Shown here in pieces: positions 55,756 to 64,000 of a DNA stretch of 64,000 nucleotides (position 1 is its first letter; each line of letters opens with the position of its first letter). The translations under genes and the position numbers were made by a program. Source of the DNA: Echria macrotheca (lineage: Eukaryota > Ascomycota > Sordariomycetes > Sordariales > Schizotheciaceae). A model generated the notes under the pieces. It ran no database searches and was not told where the DNA came from. It saw only the letters and a program-made list of their open reading frames with translations. The stretch spans positions 682,001 through 746,000 of the forward strand of contig MU839842.1 of assembly GCA_030411725.1 (NCBI GenBank), written 5' to 3'.

Positions 55756-56633
55756 GACCTTGGCATTTTGTACTTTGGGCGTGGGCCAGGGGGCGTTCAG
55801 CTGAAGAGCCTCATTCCGCCTTGTGGATGGGAGCTATGCCAAGAGCAGAGGATGTGGCGTGGTTGGAGATTGCCGTGGCTCGATGGTGTGGGTGGTGATT
55901 GGATATCGCGGTTGGCGACGTGCGCTAAGTTTTCGATAGTGTGAAGCCAGCCGCTGTCGGGCTGCGCAGCCTCGTCTGTGTTGGCTTTGGCTTTGCAGCT
56001 CGTGCCCCGACCCCGCTTCTCCGGAGTCAGCCGAATACAGACAAAATAGGTATCCCGAAAGAGGACGGGAAGAGGGATACTGCGTTACTATCTGTCTGGT
56101 CATCCGACTGGGAGCGGCTGCTGAAGCGTCCGATTTTGATTACACGTCGATCCAAGGGCGAAGGCAGGGTATGTTGGGTATATTCATAATTCGGGAGAGA
56201 GACATAGCTGTTGCTGGTGTTCTGGATTGTCAATGCTACAAGGTATTCCTAGCTAAGAAGAACGTAAGAAACAAGCAAGAAAGAGGAAGTAAGACCATTT
56301 ACAGGGAATTGGTTACTAGCAATTTAGGTAGATATGTAAAGACTGTAAGACTATTTGGGTAGACTTGTTGACTTGCGAAGAAAAGAATAGGAGAAAATAA
56401 GCCATCAGGAGATCAAGAGAATCCAGGGAAAGTTCTGGGTCCACTCAGCTAAAACCCAATTTCCACACTAAAGTTCCAATAACAACAACGCAGGGGGTAC
56501 ATGTTGTCTCTTCTAACATGTAGACTGAGTTTTCCACGCACACCCACCCGGCCGCCAAGTCAATGTAGAAAGAGATCGTAGTCATAGATCAACTCTCCCC
56601 CGACACAAATGGCATCCTGTCTTGCCCCCAGGA
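55756..56633. other. intergenic, no gene seen
   Basis: Contains the unresolved 5' end of the gene to the left. 56170-56400 is AT-rich. Nothing else supported. Confidence 0.4.
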
Positions 56634-58895
56634 CTAAATGACCGTTACTGTCTGCACCATATCCGCGAGTCGGGGGTCGCTGAGATCGATGGGTGCGTCA
56701 AAAAAGGAGCCGGGCGGAATGCTAAGCCGGTCTTGGATGGCCAAAACTAGCGGCTTAGTTTCCTCTTCACAGGGGTGACTGTAGTGAAACATGGCGACTC
56801 TCACAAACTCCCCCTCGTTGTCCGTTGGCGCGAGGATCAGGCCTTTCAGATGCACATCAGAGAAACGCTTCGACTGAGCTGTCCAGTCCGTAGCAGAGAC
56901 GAAAACCACCAAATAATCGTGCTCGGTCAATGCCGAGGCTTCTTTTCCAAGGTGCGCTGCGCGTTGTTCAGTCGTTTCGTCATATATTACATATATGAAG
57001 GGGGGCGAGGAATTGCCCGTGTTCATGATCCTGGCGAAGGCGGAGCTCGTCGGGTGGCTAGCTGCAGGTTTGAAGCCCAATACCGTTTGGACGCAACCCG
57101 ACGGGTTCTTAACCTGTAGATCTACCTGTACCCAAGCGGCAATTGCGCGAATTTGCATTGCGCCAAAGTCAAAGCTGTGGAGGCCGGAAGAGTGACGAGA
57201 GGTAACAGTTGCATCCAAAACCTCAGCCAGAAACACTGCCCCAGTATTGGTGGATCTGAAGTTATCATCGGCACGGATACCGCGCGGGGTGCTGGCCCAG
57301 GACCAAGTGGGTGCGAGATACGTATCAACTCGGGAGTACCGAGTACCCGATGTTGGAGGCGAGCGGTTTTGCCAGCATAATTGCCTGACTAGATCCTTTT
57401 TCCACATTCCGGCGAGGTACACGTCGTCTAGCCGCTGGCGGAGCTCCATTGCCAGACCGGCAATAGCGATCATCTTATCAGTGAAGACGGTCAGATTGGT
57501 CAGAGAGTAGATTTCGACCAGCTTTGTCCAGGCCCGACGGAGTTCTAGCTCGCTGCTGTAGCTCAGCCTCGGCTTTGGCGACGGTACGGTGTAGAGGTTG
57601 AGAAGCACGGAGTCACTAGGGGGGAAACCGTCAGGAAACTCCTCAGAAGCGACCAGCTGGGCACATTCCCAGGATACTTGGTCTGCCGCAAAGTTCAGCT
57701 GCCTGAGAGCCATGTAACGCTCTTGGAGAACCCATCCTCGTCGGTTTAAAGGCGCAGATTCAATGTCGTCACCCAAATTTGCATCCCGCGTAACCACGTA
57801 TACTTGAGGTAAAGCCGCAGCTGGACCTGAGTAAGGAAACTCGATTGCAGTTGGGGTTATCGTGGCAGAGTCTCGGAAACTGAAGCAACCTCGACTCCCA
57901 TCGTCTGCCCATGTAGCTGCAATGTTGCAGATGGCGTGCTTGTAGATCAAACCCATGACGGTTGATTGCGTTTCCCAGTCGTCTCTGTCATCCTGGATAA
58001 TGCAAAGCGAGTCGATCCAGATATAGCTGAGCCCCAGTGACAGAGTGACAATCATCGCATCACGGTATGTCTTAGGAAGAACTGAAACAGGGCGTCCGCG
58101 TAAGAAATCTTCCATTGTCTCTCCGGTCAGACGAGTGTGTAGGGTAGTACCCCAGCAATGGCTTAATGTGACGTACGCTCCCGTCACTTGTCCATTTGAC
58201 TCCACCAGCCTCCACTGATGATCGGCCTTGCCTGGGTCAGCAATGACCTCGATAAGCCTGCTCGGGGAGAACTCGTGATCCGAGACGAGGCTTTTGCAGA
58301 TGGCATGTGTCTCGAGACACTGGTGAGTCCAGCGCCGCCATAGCTGGGAAGTCGCCGAGGTGCAAATAGATCTTGAGTGGGATTGGCTCGGAATGAGGCC
58401 GAGCGGAATGCTACAGCCATTGGCAAAACCCAGCAAGCGAAAGGATTTAGACAGTGACACCTTCTCCGCCGAAACCTTCAGGGAGCACCTGAACCTATCA
58501 ATGCTGTAGTAGTAGTCCCTGTGGATATAATATGCGAACTCCTGTGAACCGGATTTCTCGACAGCTTCCTCGTGGGTCGACGGGCCTTGAAGAGTCCCAA
58601 CCGCGCGGATCCATGCATGGAAGCGACGCTGGGAGAGCTCCTTGAGCAGTTGAAGATTCTTGTCACCGCTGGTGACAATTGCGTTGGCGGCATCCGTCTC
58701 ATCTGCTGCGATGTCCGCTTCTGGAATGCCCGACCAAATGCAGGAGCATATTAAGCACCCTTGCAAGACACCTTTGAAGAATGTGTGGTGGGTTTCGTGT
58801 ATCGCAGCCACCCAGACCGTCGCCCTGTTCTCTTTCGGGAGGGCTCCCCATGCCATCCATTTTCGGGTTGCGATATGGCACTTTGGGCAAAGCAT
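56634..58895 (-). CDS. HET-domain protein
   Basis: 753 residues in one exon from the ATG at 58895; the TTG at 58928 was ignored. The N-terminus MLCPKCHIATRKW has the CxxC of this subfamily, and CLICSCIW lies about 45 residues on. The HET domain is at about residues 240-345: YVTLSHCWGTTLHTRLT, VLPKTYRDAMIVTLSLGLSY, IWIDSLCIIQDDRDDWETQS and YKHAICNIAATWADDG. The APTWSWAS block comes later. The gene is complete and undamaged. The family acts in vegetative incompatibility; the partner is unknown. Similar in plan to the 9987-12195 protein, yet diverged well beyond a recent duplicate. Confidence 0.9.
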   Translation of the reverse strand: MLCPKCHIATRKWMAWGALPKENRATVWVAAIHETHHTFFKGVLQGCLICSCIWSGIPEADIAADETDAANAIVTSGDKNLQLLKELSQRRFHAWIRAVGTLQGPSTHEEAVEKSGSQEFAYYIHRDYYYSIDRFRCSLKVSAEKVSLSKSFRLLGFANGCSIPLGLIPSQSHSRSICTSATSQLWRRWTHQCLETHAICKSLVSDHEFSPSRLIEVIADPGKADHQWRLVESNGQVTGAYVTLSHCWGTTLHTRLTGETMEDFLRGRPVSVLPKTYRDAMIVTLSLGLSYIWIDSLCIIQDDRDDWETQSTVMGLIYKHAICNIAATWADDGSRGCFSFRDSATITPTAIEFPYSGPAAALPQVYVVTRDANLGDDIESAPLNRRGWVLQERYMALRQLNFAADQVSWECAQLVASEEFPDGFPPSDSVLLNLYTVPSPKPRLSYSSELELRRAWTKLVEIYSLTNLTVFTDKMIAIAGLAMELRQRLDDVYLAGMWKKDLVRQLCWQNRSPPTSGTRYSRVDTYLAPTWSWASTPRGIRADDNFRSTNTGAVFLAEVLDATVTSRHSSGLHSFDFGAMQIRAIAAWVQVDLQVKNPSGCVQTVLGFKPAASHPTSSAFARIMNTGNSSPPFIYVIYDETTEQRAAHLGKEASALTEHDYLVVFVSATDWTAQSKRFSDVHLKGLILAPTDNEGEFVRVAMFHYSHPCEEETKPLVLAIQDRLSIPPGSFFDAPIDLSDPRLADMVQTVTVI

Positions 58896-59486
58896 TGGCG
58901 ATTCTGTTTGGCTCTTGAGTTGAGACAAAGCGCGGGCACGTTGGCGATATCGGAGGCGATGTTGGGTGGGAATCGAGGCACCGGAATTGAGATGGAAGCA
59001 GGACCCTGGATGGAAGGAGTTGATCGTAATGTCTGGTGGAGATTTGAGTTTTAGGAGAGTTGTTGGGAGAGAGCCTGAAGTGGGAAGCGGGTTGCCTAAT
59101 CGCGGCCCAACGCAGAAAAATCTGCCTGCATGAGTTCTTGTTTGAGGAGGTACGATTGGTACCCCAACATTGGTACCCCCAGGGTATCCGCACTTCAGCT
59201 GCTCAGATATCGATAAGTTGCTTAAGACGATAAAGCCGGATTGATAAATTTATTCAGTTCATTCACCATGTCACCAGACAGACTTTCGCAGTTTCGAGTG
59301 GCCACTCCTTTATTGCAATCACAGACAATTCTAAAACTCGGTAATGACAGACAAGAAACTGCACGCTCCCGATTCCACAAACCGCCAGCTCCCTTACAAC
59401 CAGCCGACACCATTTATGCTTCAGTGGGTCGCCCCGTCCCCCCCTTTTGATGCATTCACCCATCCATCCCAATCATCGCAGTCCGC
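58896..59486. other. intergenic, HET promoter
   Basis: Includes the repeated phrase TTGGTACCCCAA/TTGGTACCCCC at 59156-59180. No gene supported. Confidence 0.4.
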
Positions 59487-59978
59487 TTAGCTGAAAGCAC
59501 TCGAGATGCGGCGGAAGTCGTCATCCGACAAACCGGAGTACTCGATGCAGGCCGACCCGCAGGGCGTAGGGCGCGGGCCGGAGCCGTCGCACGTCCCGGA
59601 GAGAACCACGGCGAGGTTCATGCACGCGGGCGGAACATTCTCGAAGCGGCCGACTATCATCTCATTATTAGTCTTTTTTTCTGCGTTTTCAGTCATTCAG
59701 ACCAAAGACATACCACCGGCCGACGGGATCGAGCTCCAGACCTGGCCCTGCGAGTGGAGCTGGTCGCGGCAGATGTCAAAGTTGTACTTGGGCACGTTGC
59801 AGGGGCCGACTTCCTGGCGGCCAAACAGGACCTTGGGCGCCGAGCCGATGGCCTCGAGGTCGCGCTTGTTCACGCAACCGGGGCCGGGGTGGTTCTTGCA
59901 GTAGGTCGAGATGGTGCCGGCGAGGACGCCCCCGAAGATGGCCCACTGGACGATATCGGCGATGATGGCAACGGGCAT
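59487..59978 (-). CDS. small cysteine-rich secreted or membrane-anchored protein, two exons
   Basis: Exon 1 is 59978-59714 and exon 2 is 59653-59487; the 60-nt intron is GTATGT...GATAG. The product is 143 residues. The N-terminus MPVAIIADIVQWAIFGGVLA is hydrophobic and could be a leader or an anchor. Eight cysteines are spread in pairs (STYCKNHPGPGC, GPCNVPKYNFDIC, PPACMNLAVVLSGTC, TPCGSAC). The sequence between them is rich in Gly and Pro. The last residues (SGLSDDDFRRISSAF) are hydrophilic, so there is no GPI signal. No family recognised. The upstream ATG at 60119 would add 47 residues of low-complexity sequence and hide the leader. Confidence 0.72.
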
Positions 59979-60995
59979 TTTGGCGGTTTGTGAGAGAAGA
60001 GTTGCTTCTGGTGAAAAAAGATTGACTTTGGTGTCTGTGTAAGGGAGTGTGAAGAAGGAGTGGATTGTTGTTGTGGAGATGCTGTTGCTGTGTCTGCTGC
60101 TGTTCTGTTCATCGATCATGACGGGTTGGGCTTCGGGTTTTTATAGACTTTTGACGACGCCAGTCTTCTCTCCTGACGATCGTGATACTCGTCGTCCCCA
60201 ATACCCTCGATCTCGATCTAGAGGTCTGTTGATTCCGTTAATGGCAGGTTGCGCTCAGCGTCGCCTCTGTCATGGACTGTTAGTCGACATCTCCACTTCT
60301 AGGCTGAACAATCAGCCTGGCGGTTTGGAGTTTCCACACCAAGAATCCTTTTCCGGAGCATCAGGAGAGCTTTTACTACAGCGTTTAATTGGTTGCCCAG
60401 GGTCGCGATCCTTGGCGTGGAGGTGTAAATGTTCGGAGGGTTGTATTAGTCATGCGAGTGTTTGCTACGCCGCTCGCCTCCTCTCGCGAGGCATACAACG
60501 CCGCCAGAAAGGGTTGCTGAGCCGTACTAGATACAATCATGCATACTAAGGACCAACACCGATTCCATACAACCCTTCGTTTAGTCTTTCCTCTTACATA
60601 ACATGCCCACGGCACATTCCTACCTACCCACCTAGCGAGTCCGGTGACCTCGGAGGAAGCCTTGTAATTTGCCAAAGGATATCCGATTATCCGGAGTTCA
60701 GTGAGGGCGGTTAGGAGAGAACCCCATAATGAATGCACCGATCCTTTTCATTGACATGAGTTTCAGTCAATTAATCAGGATCGCCGAGGCTGTGTTTCAT
60801 AGAGGCGAATAAGGAGCGCCTTACCATCAGGGGTTTGGCATTATGCTCGCGGCCAATAAGGCCAGGGGACATTTCCTCAGACTCAGAAACCAAGCTGACT
60901 ATGTATAAGTCAATCTAGGAAATCTTGACGATAGTATTCTCGTTCCAGCACTGAACCCTCGGAACCGTCTCGACAACGTCGTTTGGCGAACCGAA
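59979..60995. other. intergenic, divergent region before the acyltransferase gene
   Basis: Between the minus-strand small Cys-rich gene and the plus-strand acyltransferase. No further gene or repeat seen. Confidence 0.45.
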
Positions 60996-62084
60996 ATGGA
61001 GTCCATTTTCGGACAGTATTACCCTATTGCCTGGTTTTTCGTGGGCACTGTTCCCTTCTACTTTGCTGTCCAGCGTCCTCCCAGTTTTGTCAGACATGCT
61101 CTCATTGCGGCAAACATTCTCTGCATTCTGATATGGATTCGCGGCATGCTCGAGGTCATGGTGCCCGTCCAACGTGCCGTGGCCCACGGCGGCATCATCA
61201 TCAGCGTGCATACCATCTCATTTCTCGTCTTCGAGAAGGGCATGATCAACACCGCTGGACTTTCGCTTAACCAACGTCTCCGGTCCGTCTTCCGGGTATG
61301 GGCCAACGTCCGTCGCCTCGACCTCACCAACCAAGCACTACCCAGCCCGCGGACCCGGGTCCTCTTCCTCGTCAAGGACAGCATACAGCTCCTCCTCCTC
61401 CTGGCCATACACCACCTCTCAGGCATCGGCTCGGCAAAAGCCCTCCACTCCCTCAAACTCACCATGTACGACTACGGCCCCGCCAATCAGACCCTCCTGC
61501 CCGCCATCCCCCTGGAATCCCGCGACCTCATCCTCCGATCGCTGACCTCCGTCCGCTGGATCCTCGAGAGCTACATCATCCTCACCACAGCGCACACCAT
61601 CTTCGCCATCGTTTTCGTGTCCATCCTAGGATGGGACCTCCCCTCCTCATGGCCGTGGATCTTCGGCAACCCCATCGAGGCCTACACGCTCCGCCGCTTC
61701 TGGGGCATCTTCTGGCACCGGCTCACCGTCCCCGTCGCAAACATGTACATCACCAAGCTTGCGCACCTCGTTTTCCCGGACAGCAAGCGGGGACGAAGTG
61801 CACTGCGCGCGGCTGGCATCTTTGCCTTCTCGGCGGTATGTCATGCCATCGTCAACTGGATCATGGTGTACCGGTCCAATATCTGGCAGGAGCTGCGCTT
61901 TTTCCTGGTCAATTTTGCCGTGTGCATGCTCGAGACGCAGGTGGGGATGGGCAAGGCGGAGTGCGGAAAGGGGGCGGTCGGGTGGGGACGGCGGCTGCTG
62001 GGGTATGTGTGGGTGTGTGCCGTGTTCTTCACACTTGCACCAACGTGGCAGTACTCGGCAATTTCTCCCGGTTTGGGATTCTAG
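60996..62084 (+). CDS. MBOAT/wax-synthase-like acyltransferase
   Basis: 362 residues in one exon from the ATG at 60996. Seven to nine membrane spans. The family block RRFWGIFWHRLTVP lies at 233-246, and the likely catalytic His283 is in FSAVCHAIVNWIM. Both are characteristic of the wax-synthase-domain branch of membrane-bound O-acyltransferases. Fungal members acetylate or acylate secondary metabolites and sterols. The acyl acceptor cannot be predicted. No biosynthetic partners lie next to it, so it is either a stand-alone gene or the edge of a cluster outside the window. Length is normal for the family. Confidence 0.85.
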   Translation: MESIFGQYYPIAWFFVGTVPFYFAVQRPPSFVRHALIAANILCILIWIRGMLEVMVPVQRAVAHGGIIISVHTISFLVFEKGMINTAGLSLNQRLRSVFRVWANVRRLDLTNQALPSPRTRVLFLVKDSIQLLLLLAIHHLSGIGSAKALHSLKLTMYDYGPANQTLLPAIPLESRDLILRSLTSVRWILESYIILTTAHTIFAIVFVSILGWDLPSSWPWIFGNPIEAYTLRRFWGIFWHRLTVPVANMYITKLAHLVFPDSKRGRSALRAAGIFAFSAVCHAIVNWIMVYRSNIWQELRFFLVNFAVCMLETQVGMGKAECGKGAVGWGRRLLGYVWVCAVFFTLAPTWQYSAISPGLGF

Positions 62085-62963
62085 TGTATTTCCTCTTATG
62101 TGCGTTAGAGTAGCTGTGCCGCACAGCAAAGGGGTTTTCAGCCGAATACGGAAGCCATGGAACTTTGTGGAACGTACGTGTTGGTCTGTCTGTCGAGAAT
62201 AACTTTGATAGGTTCGAAAAAGGAGGTAAAATAAAAAACGGGTTTCTAAGACAAGATCCAACTAGGAGGTACCCCACGTACGTATGGTCCGATCGATCGT
62301 ATGAGGTAACATTGAATAAAGGTTCTGACGGGAATGAAAGTCGGATTCCAGAAGGATTCTGGGAGGGTGTCGAAAACCCGGGTAAGCCTATAGCGTTGCG
62401 TACCAACTTTTGGGCCCTTGTAAGATGAGAAGCTTAGCGAAGCTTGAATTTGCCTGGCTGAGCTTATCTCGTTGCACATCCAACTCATTGTTGTTCCTGG
62501 TGTCTCCACCTGTAGAACCACGGCACCGGAGGCACAGCGTAGTGCCATCATGCGCTCGGGAACGCGGCCCGCCGCCTGTCATCGATCCGCATATGTCGAT
62601 CCGATCTTTATGGGCGACCGTTGGTAATTGAATAAATCCTACGCTCTGAGCTTGACTGTTTTAAGCCTAAGAAAGAACCCGTCAGCCTCGTCGGCATTCG
62701 CTTGGCATAAACGTTGCATTACCATAATTCTGAGATATAGCTGAACGCATCTGGCTTCTACGCGCTCTCTAGCCCCTTTATTGATCAAATGGTTCGATGC
62801 GATCCTGTAGACACAACTTGAAACGAAGCCGTCCGAGCCGAGCTTCCTCTTGTGGAATATGTTTCGAATCCAACACGCGGAAGATGGCCAACACGGCGGA
62901 TCCGAGTCCACTCAGCGGGTCAAAAAAGGAGCGGACACTCCAAACTGTCCACTTGATAAAGTC
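62085..62963. other. intergenic, no gene seen
   Basis: AT-rich around 62190-62330; open frames are short and without features. Confidence 0.45.
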
Positions 62964-63051
62964 CGCCCGCGATGAGACTCGAACTCATAACATTCAGATG
63001 TCCACTTTTGTAGTAAAAGTCTGACGCACTAACCAATTGTGCTACGCGGGC
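62964..63051 (-). tRNA. tRNA-Lys (anticodon UUU) with a 14-nt intron
   Basis: Read on minus, a perfect seven-pair acceptor stem (GCCCGCG with CGCGGGC) and discriminator G enclose a full cloverleaf. The D arm is GCAC/GTGC. The anticodon stem is TCAGA/TCTGA, with loop CTTTTA then A. The T arm is ATGAG-TTCGAGT-CTCAT. The anticodon TTT gives lysine. A 14-nt intron (63000-63013) sits after position 37 and contains AAAAGT, which can pair with the anticodon loop, as usual for nuclear pre-tRNAs. CCA is not encoded, as expected. Confidence 0.93.
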
Positions 63052-64000
63052 TTGTATTTTGTTGGTGTTGTTGAGTCGAGTTGTGGAAAGAGTTTATGTG
63101 CAGCTCGTGAGTTGGCGGCGCGTCCATGTTCACAATGAGACGGTCACTCAAAGCAGAGACTCATTCTGCGACGACATTCCAACGCCTGATAGGGGAGAAG
63201 AAGAAAGGGCAAGTGGAACGATACGTGGCTATTGTCAAGAATTAAAACATTTTGACAATTTGCGGTAGAGCTTGTAGTGGTTGAGTAGGTAGCATCGAGG
63301 CTTGAGTGCATCATCTGGTATACTGGCTTAGAGCGATATCGATATACGCCTCATCACAATATCCGTAAAAGCTTTTGAAGAAAATCTAAGGTGAGATCTG
63401 ATCACATGAGCCTTCTCACCGAAAAAAAATCTGGATTGCATTCCCTCCATCGAGGAGCAAATTGCAGTGATAGCCGTTCACCGGCGTTCACCGATAAAAT
63501 TGCAGAGATGACGCTTCACCGAGGCGAAATTTTCTTCACCGAGGCCGAAAATTACAGGGACATGTTCACCATCGACCGGCGACCGCACACCTTTCGAAAC
63601 CTGAGAACAATATTGGCCCAATTCCGTGGCCGCTGGCGATATGCGGACCTGACCGCGCTGACTGTTGAAACCTAGGTAATTTGTTGCTATGCGCGCTTCT
63701 CTGACTAAAATCGCAGAATGGATTATGCCTGTTACCGACGTCTCGTCAAGCAGAAGATAGTCGATGCTACCAAGCTGTCCATGGTGGAGGCGGTAGCACT
63801 AGGTGAGGCGGGTAAGGGATAAAGTTCCTCAGCATTATCGTCTGGCAGCTGGGCTAGGTACAGTCTTTCTTCACCTTTAAGTCTATATTCTATTCCCTCA
63901 TTCACCTTCATGTCTAACAAATCCAACAAACTGTCAAATAATTAGCACCTACCTCGTAACCTCGTCAAACCAGTCAAAAATCCGCTGGTTTGCCAGCACC
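63052..64000. repeat. right edge: TTCACCG heptamer array, no confirmed gene
   Basis: TTCACCG occurs at 63477-63483, 63487-63493, 63515-63521 and 63535-63541, with partial copies at about 63415 and 63565. Two of them extend to a 20-nt imperfect unit (TTCACCGAGGCGAAATTTT and TTCACCGAGGCCGAAAATT). An ATG-started plus frame spans the array (63391-63675) but looks repeat-derived. No other gene is supported before 64000. Confidence 0.45.

Noticed and set aside
56634..58928. Longer HET protein start at 58928
   Set aside because: The codon is TTG; the first ATG is at 58895 and gives the usual CxxC N-terminus.
61298..62113. Plus frame of 271 codons
   Set aside because: Alternative frame of the MBOAT gene; Pro/His-rich, no motif.

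Overview
The window is nuclear DNA of a filamentous ascomycete (Pezizomycotina, most like a Sordariomycete). The signs are many short spliceosomal introns (about 47-80 nt, CTAAC/CTGAC-type branch sites), families almost restricted to these fungi (three HET-domain genes, a HeLo-like/ankyrin gene, a Clr5-domain gene, a LaeA-like methyltransferase, a Zn2Cys6 regulator), one tRNA-Lys gene with a short intron, and the common fungal intergenic motif TACCTAGGTA. Gene models were spliced by hand; in every spliced model with a resolved start, exon phases agree and the total length is a multiple of three. The exact start remains uncertain for a few secreted proteins.

Layout. 1-9 kb: an MFS transporter relic, small secreted proteins (one broken by a 13-bp tandem duplication), a HET gene, and a divergent pair of paralogous cell-surface proteins. 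8.7-14.2 kb: a candidate secreted repeat peptide, a HET gene and a flavin-reductase-like protein. 15-20.4 kb: a five-exon HeLo-like/ankyrin protein, a membrane protein and a LaeA-like methyltransferase. 20.4-22.7 kb is almost gene-free.

22.7-47.3 kb is the most interesting part: eleven adjacent genes that read as a catabolic cluster for plant phenolics. In order they are an MFS transporter, a vanillyl-alcohol-oxidase-family flavoenzyme, a P450, a Zn2Cys6 regulator, a stilbene/carotenoid-cleavage-type dioxygenase, an aromatic FAD monooxygenase, a Baeyer-Villiger/FMO-type monooxygenase, a fumarylacetoacetate-hydrolase-family enzyme, a two-domain VOC extradiol-type dioxygenase, an NmrA-like reductase and an atypical SDR. 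Three divergent pairs (transporter/VAO, FAH/VOC, NmrA/SDR) suggest shared promoters. A plausible logic is uptake, side-chain oxidation and C=C cleavage, demethylation and hydroxylation, meta-type ring opening, then hydrolysis of the ring-fission product. Extradiol plus FAH chemistry is unusual in fungi, which mostly use intradiol or homogentisate routes.

47.3-64 kb: two small secreted Cys-rich proteins, a Clr5-domain protein, a Gly/Asn-rich single-pass membrane protein, a third HET gene, an MBOAT/wax-synthase-like acyltransferase, the tRNA-Lys gene, and a short TTCACCG repeat array near the right edge.
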